NCBI RefSeq assembly: GCF_029201545.1
Contig: NZ_CP104007.1
Coordinates: forward strand, 248,001 to 312,000
Reading direction: 5' to 3'
Source: Devosia sp. FJ2-5-3
GTDB taxonomy: Bacteria; Pseudomonadota; Alphaproteobacteria; Rhizobiales; Devosiaceae
DNA: 64,000 bases
Below the pieces are notes generated by a model that saw nothing but the letters and a program-made list of their open reading frames with translations, was not told where the DNA came from and searched no databases. Within the stretch, counting starts at the first letter, position 1. Each line of letters starts with the position of its first letter. This document shows positions 53,669-62,321 of the stretch, in pieces. Made by a program: the position numbers and the translations under genes.

Positions 53669-54053
53669 TTTCGGTCCTGGAGGCATTCTCTTTGGCCTTC
53701 CCTATCTCCCTCTGGCCCCGTGCCACAAGGGGCAGGGCCCGATTCGTCCCGAGATGGCGTAAAAGTGTCGCCTTGTTGCCGGCCGGCGCAAATCATTTGA
53801 CTCTTTCCTATTTGAGAGTATGAAAAGTCCTGCTTTCCAATAGGGAATTAGGTCATGGGCTGCACAGGCCGCTTCGCGACACCGAAAATAACCGGCACTT
53901 TTGCCGGCGGTGGCGTCGTCATGACAAAAACCAGCAAAACCGCCTGACGCTTTTCCCCGGGTCGTCTCCCGACGGGGAGAGGCGCCAAACCAGCAACCGC
54001 ATCGCCAGGGCGATGCGCGGGGGCGGAAATGGTCAGGAACCGGAGTTCCAAGA
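53669..54053. other. 385-bp divergent intergenic region upstream of asd
   Basis: The region holds the promoters of the flavoprotein gene and asd. I see no convincing gene. The asd side contains GCATCGC/GCGATGC (53999-54005, 54010-54016) with a CAGG loop, and a CCCCG-x-TCG/CGA-CGGGG stem around 53956-53978. These could form a leader structure, but I cannot assign a known riboswitch. Confidence 0.5.
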
Positions 54054-55088
54054 ATGGGTTATCGCGTCGCTGTCGTCGGAGCCACAGGCAATGTGGGCCG
54101 CGAAGTTCTCAATATTCTCGCCGAGCGTAATTTTCCGGCTGATGAAGTGTTTGCCCTTGCCTCGTCCAAGTCGATCGGCCGGGAAATTTCCTTTGGCGAC
54201 AAGATCCTCAAGGCCAGGGACCTCCAGCACTTCGATTTTTCCACTGTCGATTTCGCCATCATGTCGGCAGGCGGTTCCATCTCCAAGGAATGGGCGCAGA
54301 AGATCGCGGCAGCCGGCGCCATTGTCATCGATAATTCCTCGTTCTGGCGCTACCATTCCGACGTGCCCTTGATCGTGCCGGAAGTAAACGGCCATGTGCT
54401 CGATCGGTGGCTGGCCGATGCCAACCGCATCAACATCATTGCCAATCCCAATTGCTCGACCGCCCAGCTGGTCGTGGCGCTGAAGCCCCTCCATGACGCC
54501 GCCATTATCAAGCGCGTCGTCGTCTCGACCTACCAGTCCGTCTCCGGCGCCGGCAAGGAAGGCGTCGACGAGCTGTGGAACCAGACCAAGGGCATTTTCG
54601 TCAACGACAGCCCGACCCCTGGAAAGTTCCCCAAGCAGATCGCCTTCAACGTCATCCCGCACATCGATGTGTTCATGGAAGACGGCTACACCAAGGAAGA
54701 GTGGAAGGTCCTGGCCGAGACCAAGAAGATTCTCGATCCCAAGATCAAGGTCACCTGCACCGCCGTGCGCGTGCCGGTCTTTGTGGGCCATTCCGAAGCG
54801 GTCAATCTCGAATTCGTCAATCCGATCAGCGCTGACGAAGCCCGCGATATCCTGCGCGAGGCGCCCGGCATTTCCGTGGTCGACAAGCGCGAGCCCGGTG
54901 GCTATGCGACCCCGGTCGAGGCGGTGGGCGATTACGACACCTATGTCAGCCGCATCCGCGAAGACGTGACCGTCGAAAATGGCCTCGCCATGTGGATCGT
55001 CTCGGACAATCTGCGCAAGGGCGCGGCGCTCAACACCATCCAGATCGCCGAAACGCTGATCGAAAAGGGTTACAAGCCCCGCGCTTAA
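54054..55088 (+). CDS. asd: Aspartate-semialdehyde dehydrogenase
   Basis: The 344-residue enzyme reduces beta-aspartyl phosphate to aspartate semialdehyde with NADPH, feeding lysine, threonine, methionine and diaminopimelate synthesis. It has Y-R-V-A-V-V-G-A-T-G-N-V-G-R-E at the N terminus and the catalytic cysteine in I-A-N-P-N-C-S-T-A-Q-L near residue 136. The substrate-binding V-S-T-Y-Q-S-V-S-G-A-G is intact. GGAG lies before the ATG at 54054. It is followed by a strong terminator, so it is a single-gene unit. Confidence 0.96.
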   Translation: MGYRVAVVGATGNVGREVLNILAERNFPADEVFALASSKSIGREISFGDKILKARDLQHFDFSTVDFAIMSAGGSISKEWAQKIAAAGAIVIDNSSFWRYHSDVPLIVPEVNGHVLDRWLADANRINIIANPNCSTAQLVVALKPLHDAAIIKRVVVSTYQSVSGAGKEGVDELWNQTKGIFVNDSPTPGKFPKQIAFNVIPHIDVFMEDGYTKEEWKVLAETKKILDPKIKVTCTAVRVPVFVGHSEAVNLEFVNPISADEARDILREAPGISVVDKREPGGYATPVEAVGDYDTYVSRIREDVTVENGLAMWIVSDNLRKGAALNTIQIAETLIEKGYKPRA

Positions 55089-55102
55089 GCGCTAAAGCAT
55101 TG

Positions 55103-55131
55103 AACTCCGGGGCCTGGCCCCGGAGTTTTTT
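55103..55131 (+). terminator. Intrinsic terminator of asd
   Basis: AACTCCGGGG (55103-55112) pairs with CCCCGGAGTT (55118-55127) around CCTGG, followed by a run of T residues to 55131, 15 bases after the asd stop. Confidence 0.93.
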
Positions 55132-55150
55132 GCCCGTCCTGAGTCTCTTC

Positions 55151-56026
55151 ATGACCGTCCGCGATATCGGCCTGGCGCTCCTCGTCATCGTGATCTGGGG
55201 GCTCAATTTCGTTGCCATCAAATGGGGCGTGGCCGAAGTGCCGCCCTTCCTGCTGACCGCGCTGCGCTATATCGGCTGCGTGCTGCCGGCGATATTCTTC
55301 GTGCGTCGCCCTAATGTCTCCTGGCGCATCCTCATCGCCTATGGGCTGACCGTGGGCGTGCTGCAGTTCAGCTTCCTGTTCACCGCCATACGCCTCGGCA
55401 TGCCGGCGGGGCTCGCCAGCCTCGTCATGCAGATGCAGGTCTTCTTCACCATGGGGCTGGCGGTGTTCTTCCTCGGCGAACGGCCCCTGCCGGTGCAATT
55501 GGGTGGTGCCGCGCTGGCGCTTGTCGGCCTGGCCGCCATCGGCAGCGAACATCTGGGCGCGGCGACCATCATCCCCCTGCTCATGACCCTCGGCGCGGCG
55601 TTTTTCTGGGCCAGCTCCAATATCGTCAACAAGCAGGCCGGACGGGTCGACATGTTCGCCTTCGTCGTCTGGGGGAGCCTCGTGCCGCCCCTGCCGATGC
55701 TGGCCTTGTCACTGGTCTTTGAAGGGCCGGAGGCGATTGTGGGGCTCTTCGGCATCAGCCCGCTCGCCCTCGGCGCGGTCCTCTTTATCGCCTATGGATC
55801 GACCTTGATCGGCTATGGCCTCTGGGCGGTACTTATGGGGCGCTATCCGGCCAGCGTCGTGGCGCCCTTTTCCATGCTGGTGCCGTTGGTCGGCTTTGCC
55901 GCGGCGGCGCTGATCCTCGGCGAAGTCGTCACCCCGCTCGAAATCGCAGGCAGCGCGCTGATCTTTGTCGGCATCGCGCTCAATGTCTTCGGCCCGCGTC
56001 TGCTTCGTCGGGAAAGGCCGGCCTGA
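55151..56026 (+). CDS. EamA/DMT family transporter, copy 1
   Basis: The 291-residue protein has ten membrane helices made of two EamA repeats; W-G-L-N-F-V-A-I-K-W-G near residue 16 and F-F-W-A-S-S-N-I-V-N-K near residue 152 mark the repeats. It has the YdcZ/RhaT-like drug/metabolite exporter form, with cysteine or other amino acid efflux known for some relatives (EamA). Start is the ATG at 55151. The stop overlaps the next start (TGATG), so it is coupled to a close paralogue. Confidence 0.88.
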   Translation: MTVRDIGLALLVIVIWGLNFVAIKWGVAEVPPFLLTALRYIGCVLPAIFFVRRPNVSWRILIAYGLTVGVLQFSFLFTAIRLGMPAGLASLVMQMQVFFTMGLAVFFLGERPLPVQLGGAALALVGLAAIGSEHLGAATIIPLLMTLGAAFFWASSNIVNKQAGRVDMFAFVVWGSLVPPLPMLALSLVFEGPEAIVGLFGISPLALGAVLFIAYGSTLIGYGLWAVLMGRYPASVVAPFSMLVPLVGFAAAALILGEVVTPLEIAGSALIFVGIALNVFGPRLLRRERPA

Positions 56027-56907
56027 TGCCGATCCGTCATCTGCTTCTTGCCCTGGTGGTCGTCGCCATCTGGGGCTTCAATTTCGTCATCATCAAGTGG
56101 AGTGTCGAGGCCTTGCCGCCGATCCTGGCCGCGGCCCTGCGCTTTGCCGCCGCCGCCTTTCCGGCGATCCTCTTCGTCAAGCCGCCCAAGGCGCCGTTCT
56201 GGATCGTGGTGAGCTATGGGCTATGCCTGGGGTTCCTGCTCTACGCCTTCCTCAACCTGGCCCTGGCCTGGGGCATGCCGGCCGGCCTCGCCTCGCTCGT
56301 GCTCCAGACCCAGGCCTTTTTCACCATGGCCCTGGCTTTCCCCCTGCTGGGCGACCGCCCGGGGAAGTTCCAGCTCATGGGCGCGGCCATCGCCTTTGCC
56401 GGTATCGCCGTCATCGCCTTCGAGCGTCTCGAGGGGGCGAGCCTCCTGCCGCTGGCCTTCACCATTTTTGGCGCCGCCAGCTGGGGCATGGCCAATGTCC
56501 TCACCAAGAAGGCGGGCAAGGTCGATGCGCTCTCGTTCAATGTGTGGGGTGCGCTGGCCGCGCCCGTGCCGCTGCTAGGCCTGTCGCTGCTGACCGAGGG
56601 CTGGCCGGCCATCGTCGAGGCGATGACCCATTTCACCTGGGCCGATGCGGGGATCATCGCCTTCCTCGCCTATGTCTCGACGCTGCTGGCCGGCGCGATC
56701 TGGAGCTGGCTCCTCGGCCGGCATCCGACCTCGGTTGTCGCGCCCTTCACCCTGCTCGTGCCGATAACGGGCCTGCTGTCGGGCTATCTGATCCTGGGCG
56801 AAACCATCACGCTGGTCGAAATTCTGGGCGCAGCCATCGTCATCTCCGGCCTGGGGGTGACCATTGCCGGAAGCCGGAAGAGCCTGCCGCGCGCCGCGGT
56901 GGACTAG
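56026..56907 (+). CDS. EamA/DMT family transporter, copy 2
   Basis: The 293-residue paralogue has the same ten-helix, two-repeat structure with W-G-F-N-F-V-I-I-K-W-S near residue 16 and A-S-W-G-M-A-N-V-L-T-K-K near residue 152. The tandem pair, translationally coupled, may act as two separate exporters or as a heteromer; DMT members of this size usually act as homodimers. Substrate is unknown. Confidence 0.88.
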   Translation: MPIRHLLLALVVVAIWGFNFVIIKWSVEALPPILAAALRFAAAAFPAILFVKPPKAPFWIVVSYGLCLGFLLYAFLNLALAWGMPAGLASLVLQTQAFFTMALAFPLLGDRPGKFQLMGAAIAFAGIAVIAFERLEGASLLPLAFTIFGAASWGMANVLTKKAGKVDALSFNVWGALAAPVPLLGLSLLTEGWPAIVEAMTHFTWADAGIIAFLAYVSTLLAGAIWSWLLGRHPTSVVAPFTLLVPITGLLSGYLILGETITLVEILGAAIVISGLGVTIAGSRKSLPRAAVD

Positions 56908-56953
56908 CGCGTTTCCAGCAAAGGTGGAAACGGAGAGGCGCTTCGGAGACGGC

Positions 56954-56977
56954 AAAAGGGCCGCTGGAGCGGCCCTT
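56954..56977 (-). terminator. Terminator of the EF-hand gene at 56984
   Basis: AAGGGCCGCT (56956-56965) and AGCGGCCCTT (56968-56977) form a 10-bp palindrome. On the minus strand it is followed by TTTT and starts six bases after the stop codon. It also lies after the plus-strand EamA gene and may act in both directions. Confidence 0.75.
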
Positions 56978-56983
56978 GCTGGA

Positions 56984-57298
56984 TCAGTCCTTCTTGGTGT
57001 TCGACAGTGTTTCGGGCACTGGAACAGCCGTTGAAGCGGCCGGTGCGGCCGGCGCCGGGATCGCCATATTGGCGGGCTGCAGGCTGTTCAGCTCATTGGC
57101 CGACAGGCCACCGCTGAGATCGACGTCGGCGACATCGAATTCGCTCTGGGTGATGTCGGGCCAGGCAACCAGCAGCTCGGTATAGCTCAGCTCCCCGTTC
57201 CCGTCCGTGTCCACGTCGGCAAAGCTCATCGGGGTTTGGGCGAGGGCAGGGGCGGCCAATAGGCCGAGGGCGACGAGGGAAAATGCAAGTCTAGGCAT
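56984..57298 (-). CDS. Exported EF-hand calcium-binding protein, copy 1
   Basis: The 104-residue protein has a signal peptide (ending A-L-A-Q) and two EF-hand loops, D-T-D-G-N-G-E-L-S-Y-T-E and D-V-D-L-S-G-G-L-S-A-N-E, joined by V-A-W-P-D-I-T. The tail is rich in Ala and Pro. It starts at the ATG at 57298; the frame reaches 57481 without support. A similar protein is encoded upstream at 57432-57680, sharing the A-W-P-D-x-T link between the loops. Calcium binding in the periplasm is predicted; role unknown. Confidence 0.83.
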   Translation of the reverse strand: MPRLAFSLVALGLLAAPALAQTPMSFADVDTDGNGELSYTELLVAWPDITQSEFDVADVDLSGGLSANELNSLQPANMAIPAPAAPAASTAVPVPETLSNTKKD

Positions 57299-57370
57299 CT
57301 TGGTTCTCCGTTTTGGTCCGGGAGCGGCCGGGACACGACCGACAGGAAGATCCCCGCACCCGGTTCGACG

Positions 57371-57402
57371 CAAAAGAAGCCACCCCGAAACAGCGGGGTG
57401 GC
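57371..57402 (-). terminator. Terminator of the EF-hand gene at 57432
   Basis: On the minus strand GCCACCCCG (57402-57394) pairs with CGGGGTGGC (57387-57379) around a 6-base loop, followed by TTCTTTTG. It separates the two EF-hand genes, so each is its own transcription unit. Confidence 0.85.
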
Positions 57403-57431
57403 TCTGGGCCTGCCTGAAACAGGCGGCAGGA

Positions 57432-57680
57432 TTAGTTGGCCGGGGCGGCGCTCGCTGCCACCAGGGCGTCATATTCTGCAACGCTCAGCTCGCCATTGCC
57501 GTCAGTATCGGCGGCGGTGAACGCCTCTTCGGTGAGGTCGGGCCAGGCGACCTGCGCTTCGGCCAGGGAAATGCCACCGCTGGTGTCCGTGTCGACCGAT
57601 GCGAAATCGGTTGCGGCCTGCGCAAATGCAGCGGTCGAGAGACCGAGGACGACGAGCGAGGAAAGAATGATCTTCTTCAT
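57432..57680 (-). CDS. Exported EF-hand calcium-binding protein, copy 2
   Basis: The 82-residue protein has a signal peptide (M-K-K-I-I-L-S-S-L-V-V-L-G-L, cleavage near A-F-A-Q) and two EF-hand loops, D-T-D-T-S-G-G-I-S-L-A-E and D-T-D-G-N-G-E-L-S-V-A-E, joined by V-A-W-P-D-L-T. It aligns with the copy at 56984 over the whole calcium-binding part but lacks its Ala/Pro tail. The ATG at 57680 follows an AT-rich short leader; the frame continues upstream to 57905 without support. Confidence 0.83.
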   Translation of the reverse strand: MKKIILSSLVVLGLSTAAFAQAATDFASVDTDTSGGISLAEAQVAWPDLTEEAFTAADTDGNGELSVAEYDALVAASAAPAN

Positions 57681-58112
57681 GGCATTTAGCTCCATGTGAT
57701 TGGGAATTGCGGGAGCGGATTTGTCCGCTTCCGACGGATGCTCTCCGGCGATCCGTGAGACAGAGACTGACCCCCCAATGTGGTGATCATCAGCCCACAC
57801 AAGGGCGTGAAAGGACCCTTGTCGGGGCAAAATCCGGGCATCTGAAAAAGCCCGGAGGCGCTGGCGCGGCAAGTCAATCGGGCGGGCAATTTCCCCGGTC
57901 ATCAACGATTAGGCATGCCCGTTTACGTTCTATTGATCACGATTGCGGCGGAGCAGGATCAATTTCGTGGCGGGTCTGGGATGACTGGTCGGGCAAAAGT
58001 CCAGAGGCGCGAAAACAGCGCCCGAATACAGAAGAACGGCGCCCATGGTTCCATGCGCGCCGCCCTGCGATCGATCTGGGACAGTCTTCCGGCGGGCCGG
58101 AACTCGGTTTGA
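57681..58112. other. 432-bp intergenic region between EF-hand and carbonic anhydrase genes
   Basis: The left side is the leader and promoter of the EF-hand gene (minus strand) and contains small hairpins AAGGG/CCCTT (57801-57805, 57816-57820) and CCGGGC/GCCCGG (57834-57839, 57850-57855). The right side lies after the carbonic anhydrase stop. Short open frames here look like chance; no gene is supported. Confidence 0.5.
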
Positions 58113-58757
58113 CTAGAGGATGGGGCGGATAAAGTCGCCGGCCTCGTTCATGACCCACAATTCGCCGGTCGAAATATCGAACCAGGCGCCGTGAACCGCC
58201 AGTTTTCCTTCCGCCTCGAGCGAAGCCACATAGGGAAAGGTGCGCAGGTTGAAGATGGAATTGCGGATGGAGATCCGTTCCATTGCGGTTTGCCGCTCGG
58301 CCGGGGTCATCAGGCTGTTCTGCCCGACCTGGCTGGGCAGGTCGCCCAGCATGGTCAGCCATTTGCCGATGAAATCGCCGCTGTCGAGCGGCTTGGAAGA
58401 GGGATTGAGCGCGGCCTGGATGCCGCCGCAGCGGCCATGGCCCATGACCACGATATTGGCGATGCCGAGGGCCTTGACCGCATATTCGATGCCGGCCGAA
58501 GTGCCGTGCTGGCCGCCATCGGGCTGGTAGGTGGGCACGAGGTTGCCGACATTGCGCAGCACGAAAAGCTCGCCGGGCCCGGAGTCGAAGATCATCTCGG
58601 GCGCCGCGCGGCTGTCGCAGCAGGCAATGATCATCGTGGTGGGCTTCTGGCCTTCTGTGGCCAGGTCGCGAATACGCTCCTTCTCTCGGGCATAGCGCCC
58701 AGCCATGAAGTTCGCGTGTCCGTCGAGCAGGTATTGTGGAAAGGAATGCATAGGCAT
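58113..58757 (-). CDS. Beta-class carbonic anhydrase
   Basis: The 214-residue zinc enzyme interconverts CO2 and bicarbonate. The zinc ligands are in A-C-C-D-S-R near residue 47 and G-H-G-R-C-G-G-I near residue 106, with the catalytic D-S-R dyad intact and V-G-N-L-V-P after the first set. Size and motif order are standard. Adjacent in-frame ATG codons at 58757 and 58751 are both possible starts; the frame also opens at 58811. It is divergent from the DUF1737 gene across about 60 bp. Confidence 0.93.
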   Translation of the reverse strand: MPMHSFPQYLLDGHANFMAGRYAREKERIRDLATEGQKPTTMIIACCDSRAAPEMIFDSGPGELFVLRNVGNLVPTYQPDGGQHGTSAGIEYAVKALGIANIVVMGHGRCGGIQAALNPSSKPLDSGDFIGKWLTMLGDLPSQVGQNSLMTPAERQTAMERISIRNSIFNLRTFPYVASLEAEGKLAVHGAWFDISTGELWVMNEAGDFIRPIL

Positions 58758-58819
58758 GGAAATATCTGCTAGAGCCAGCAAGATCAATAATGATCGTATG
58801 TGTGGGGGCACGAGCAGTT

Positions 58820-59026
58820 ATGCTCATCTACCGATTTTTGAGTGGGGAGGACGATGCAGCGTTCTGCCACAAGGTCACCAAGGCGCTGAGCGAAGGCTGG
58901 GAACTGCACGGCAGTCCAACCTATGCCTATGACGCTGTCAGCAAGAAGATGCGGTGCGGTCAGGCCGTCACCAAGGTCGTCACCAACCAGCCTTACGACC
59001 CGGAAAAGAAGCTCGTCGATTATTAG
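58820..59026 (+). CDS. DUF1737 domain protein
   Basis: The 68-residue protein begins M-L-I-Y-R-F-L-S-G-E-D-D-A-A-F-C-H-K-V and continues with L-S-E-G-W-E-L-H-G-S-P-T-Y, the DUF1737 core found in many proteobacteria, alone or fused to other domains. A tail of about 20 residues contains G-Q-A-V-T-K-V-V. Function unknown. The ATG at 58820 is chosen because the domain starts there. Confidence 0.83.
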   Translation: MLIYRFLSGEDDAAFCHKVTKALSEGWELHGSPTYAYDAVSKKMRCGQAVTKVVTNQPYDPEKKLVDY

Positions 59027-59145
59027 CGTCCCGGCCTGAAACTCTGTCTCCCGGCACAGGCTCTCGCCTTTGTGCCGGGAGACAGGCCCCGGGGGGCGGG
59101 GCTTTATTCACCATCGGGCCCATCGGACCACGCCGGTGAATTGGA

Positions 59146-61179
59146 TCAGAATTCGCTCCAGTCTTCGGCAGTCGCTGCGGCGCCACCGAAATAGGTCTTG
59201 GCCGCTTTCTGTACCGATTTGATCAGTCCGCGCGCGCCGCCCGCCCGTTCGGACCGCGCCAGCTCGGCCATGTCCATGACCGGGCTTCGCGCCGCCGCCG
59301 ACGGGTCGCGCAGGGTGAACGTCTCGACGATGCCGTCGACGCGGCTGGCCTGGCCCTCGGTCTGTTCGATCGAGGCGTTCATTTCCTCGACCAGCGCCGC
59401 ATTGTGCTGGGTCATTTCGTCCATCTGCCGCACCGCGACATTGATCTGGCTGATGCCGGCGGCCTGAGCCTGGCTGTGATTGGCGATATTGCTCATCAGC
59501 GCGGCCGAGTTGCGCACGCCCTCGATAATCTCGCTGAGGCGGCCGGCCACGTCGGCAACGAGCCGCGAACCATTGCGCACCTCGCCCCCGCTCTGCTCGA
59601 TCAGATGCTTGATATCGGCCGATGCCTGGGCCGCACTCTGGGCCAGGCGCCTGACCTCGACCGCCACCACGGCAAAGCCCTTGCCCGACTCGCCGGCGCG
59701 CGCGGCCTCGACCGACGCGTTGAGGGCCAGGAGATTGGTCTGGAAGGCAATGTCGTCGATCAGCCCGATAATGTTGGAAATCTTGGTGGCCGAGGTCGAG
59801 ATGCGCTCCATGGCCTGGGTGGCCTGCTGCATCACCGCGTTCGAGGCTTCCGCCACATGGGTCATGCGGCCGGCGCCGTCGCTGGCCTTGCGGGCCTGTT
59901 CGGCATTGCTGGTCACCGTGGTGGCCAATTGATCCATGGCCGCCGAGGTTTCCTCGATCGTGGCGGCCTGGCGTGTGGTGCGTTCGGACAAATCGTTCGC
60001 CCCGGCCAGGATTTCTCCGGTCGCCTGCTTGAGATTGCGCGACGTGTCGCGCAATTGCAGGATGATTTCCTCGATCTTGTCGGCGACGCTATTGGTGCTC
60101 TGCCTGAGCTGGGCGAAGGCGCCGCGATATTCGCCGCGCATGCGGTCCCGCAGATCGGCGCGGGCCATGGCGCCGAGGACCCGGTCGGCCTCGTCGAGCG
60201 CGGTCTCGATCGCGGCCATCATCCCGTCGAGATTGCCGGCGATGCGGTCGATCTCGCGCTCCCCGAACTGATTGGCGATGCGGGCGCTGAAATCCCCGTT
60301 CATGGCGCTTTCGATCACCCGGTCGAAGGCGGCCTGGAAGCGGGCCATCATTTCGGCGCGCGCCGCCATCTCGCCGGCGCGACGCTGCTTTTCCGTCTCG
60401 GCGGCGCGGACTTCGAGCCCGTTGACGCGGAAGGTTTCGAGCGCCCGGGCCATTTCGCCGAGCTCGTTCTGCGCCTCGGTTCCGGCGATATTGGTGTCGT
60501 ACTGGCCCTCGACCAGCCGGCCCATGGTCTGGGTCAGGTGGGTAAAGGTGCCGGTCAGCCAGCGCCCGGTGAGCACGGCCAATGTCACGCCGATGATCAG
60601 CCCGATCAGGCTGATGGCCGCGACGATCATCAATTGCAGCGTTTCCTGCTGGGCGATGACTGGGCCAAGGGCGTTCTGGCGGGCATGCGCCTTGCTCGAT
60701 AGGTCTGAAAACAGCGCGAACATCGCCGGCCCCTTGGAGGTCAGGAGCGCGGTCTGGCTGTGCGTGCGGGGATCGGCGCCACTGCCCACGGCGGTGACAA
60801 GGGTTTCAAAGCCGGCCGAATACTGGGTCAGCAGCTCCGAGGCATCGGCCACGACATCCATTGCCGCGCGGTCATCGCCAAAATAAGTCGGGGCGGATTG
60901 CTTGGCCTCGGCCAGTGCCTTGGCCTGTGCGCGCACTGCATCGGCCCATTGGCTGGTCGGGGTCAGCAGATAGTTGAGAAAGTCGATCCTGAGCAGGGAT
61001 ATGTCGCGCAGATATTCGTCGAGGATAAGGGATTGGCGCGCCACTTTGCGATAGTCGGCAAAGAGATGTTCTGCATTGGACATCAAATATATTGAAGCGC
61101 CCCCTATGACCGTCAGGACTATACTGAGCGCGGCGAATGCTCCGTAGATGCGCGCCTTGACGCTGCGAAACATAGTCAT
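59146..61179 (-). CDS. Methyl-accepting chemotaxis protein
   Basis: The 677-residue receptor has a membrane helix at about residues 12-35, a periplasmic helical sensor domain to about residue 185, a second membrane helix, HAMP regions and a long cytoplasmic signalling part. The hairpin tip contains E-V-R-R-L-A-Q-S-A-A-Q-A-S-A-D-I-K. It ends E-D-W-S-E-F, resembling the rhizobial D-W-E-E-F pentapeptide that tethers CheR/CheB. The start is the ATG at 61179 after AGGGGG; a second ATG lies two codons later. It is divergent from sdhC. Confidence 0.93.
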   Translation of the reverse strand: MTMFRSVKARIYGAFAALSIVLTVIGGASIYLMSNAEHLFADYRKVARQSLILDEYLRDISLLRIDFLNYLLTPTSQWADAVRAQAKALAEAKQSAPTYFGDDRAAMDVVADASELLTQYSAGFETLVTAVGSGADPRTHSQTALLTSKGPAMFALFSDLSSKAHARQNALGPVIAQQETLQLMIVAAISLIGLIIGVTLAVLTGRWLTGTFTHLTQTMGRLVEGQYDTNIAGTEAQNELGEMARALETFRVNGLEVRAAETEKQRRAGEMAARAEMMARFQAAFDRVIESAMNGDFSARIANQFGEREIDRIAGNLDGMMAAIETALDEADRVLGAMARADLRDRMRGEYRGAFAQLRQSTNSVADKIEEIILQLRDTSRNLKQATGEILAGANDLSERTTRQAATIEETSAAMDQLATTVTSNAEQARKASDGAGRMTHVAEASNAVMQQATQAMERISTSATKISNIIGLIDDIAFQTNLLALNASVEAARAGESGKGFAVVAVEVRRLAQSAAQASADIKHLIEQSGGEVRNGSRLVADVAGRLSEIIEGVRNSAALMSNIANHSQAQAAGISQINVAVRQMDEMTQHNAALVEEMNASIEQTEGQASRVDGIVETFTLRDPSAAARSPVMDMAELARSERAGGARGLIKSVQKAAKTYFGGAAATAEDWSEF

Positions 61180-61535
61180 AAGAATGCCCCCTGTTGCTGG
61201 TAGAAAGCTTCTCATGGTGTCGTTACTTTTTTATTTTCTGTCCCCCAATCGTAAAATCACGTAAGACTTAGAAGTGATTTGACTTTTTGTCTGACTTGAT
61301 CGTGCTTCCATCTACTTGAGTTTTGCTTGGCGATTGTACTTCCGGCCTCGTCTTCTCCGCCTCACCGCCATTCGAACAGTCTGTGCGCTCTGCGAACAAA
61401 GTGCGTGATGCGCCAAAAGTTGGAGCTCGCGACCGTCCGGGGGCTTGGATTTCTTAGGGTTTGGGCGTTAAAACGCGAACCATTCCAAACTGGAGGCGGC
61501 ATGTGCCATCTCCGTAAGGCCCCGGATTAGAGCCC
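61180..61535. other. 356-bp intergenic region between the chemoreceptor and sdhC
   Basis: It is poorer in GC than its surroundings, mostly at 61215-61330, as expected for two divergent promoters. I see no gene and no clear hairpin or operator. Confidence 0.5.
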
Positions 61536-61922
61536 ATGTCGGTTAGAGCCCGCCCCATCTCCCCGCATTTGCAGATCTATCGCTGGACCGTCACGATGAC
61601 GATGTCCATCCTTCACCGCGCCACCGGCATCGCCAATTACGCGGGCATGGCGCTGTTCGTGATCTGGCTGGTCGCCGCCGCGTTCGGGCAGGACGCGCTG
61701 ATGTCGGTCAATTTCATCTTCGGCAGCTGGTTCGGCCAGATCGTGCTGTTCGGCTTCACCTGGAGCCTTGTGCACCACATGCTCGGGGGCCTGCGCCACT
61801 GGGTCTGGGATTTCGCCGCCATGATGGAGCCGGGCCAGCGCGAAGCCATGGCCTGGGCGACGATCATCGGCTCGGTGCTGATCACCCTTCTTATCTGGAC
61901 AGTCTTTGTGTGGGCCGCCTGA
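61536..61922 (+). CDS. sdhC: Succinate dehydrogenase cytochrome b556 subunit
   Basis: The 128-residue membrane anchor has three helices and the quinone/heme motifs R-P-I-S-P-H-L-Q-I-Y near the start, S-I-L-H-R-A-T-G near residue 27 and the heme-ligand histidine in H-H-M-L-G-G-L-R-H near residue 86. With SdhD it anchors the SdhAB catalytic part to the inner membrane and binds heme b and ubiquinone. One base separates its stop from the sdhD start. Confidence 0.95.
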   Translation: MSVRARPISPHLQIYRWTVTMTMSILHRATGIANYAGMALFVIWLVAAAFGQDALMSVNFIFGSWFGQIVLFGFTWSLVHHMLGGLRHWVWDFAAMMEPGQREAMAWATIIGSVLITLLIWTVFVWAA

Positions 61923-61923
61923 C

Positions 61924-62316
61924 ATGCGCGAACAAATCATCACCACGGACGTGATCGCCAATCCGCGCAGCCATTATGGTGACGCCAAGGCCTCCACGCG
62001 CCATTTCATCACCCAGCGCGTCACCGGGCTGATCAATGTCCTCTTCATCGGCCTCTTGCTCTACATCGTGGTGCGCGTGGCCGGACAGGACCGCACCGAT
62101 CTCGTCGCCGTCATCGGCAATGGCTGGATCGGCATTCCGCTGGCCGTCCTCATCGGCATCGTCGCCATTCATATGCGCAACGGCATGCGCGATACGCTCG
62201 AGGATTATCTCCACGACGCCATGTATCGCCTGGCCATGATGCTCAATACGCTTTTCTGCCTGATTATCGCGCTGGCCGGCATCGGCTCGGTGCTCAAGAT
62301 CGTCTTCTGGGGTTGA
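61924..62316 (+). CDS. sdhD: Succinate dehydrogenase membrane anchor subunit
   Basis: The 130-residue protein has three membrane helices and the SdhD features R-F-/[11 protein letters not shown] at residues 25-35 and the heme-ligand region A-I-H-M-R-N-G-M-R near residue 82. D-Y-L-H-D follows. The ATG at 61924 is used; the frame opens at 61906 inside sdhC. Five bases separate it from sdhA. Confidence 0.93.
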   Translation: MREQIITTDVIANPRSHYGDAKASTRHFITQRVTGLINVLFIGLLLYIVVRVAGQDRTDLVAVIGNGWIGIPLAVLIGIVAIHMRNGMRDTLEDYLHDAMYRLAMMLNTLFCLIIALAGIGSVLKIVFWG

Positions 62317-62321
62317 TCACA

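Noticed and set aside
53848..54051. A 67-codon minus-strand frame upstream of asd
   Set aside because: No ribosome binding site and proline/glycine-rich shadow-like composition; it lies over the asd leader.
57915..58112. A 65-codon plus-strand frame between EF-hand and carbonic anhydrase genes
   Set aside because: No ribosome binding site and no family; the translation resembles random coding of intergenic DNA.
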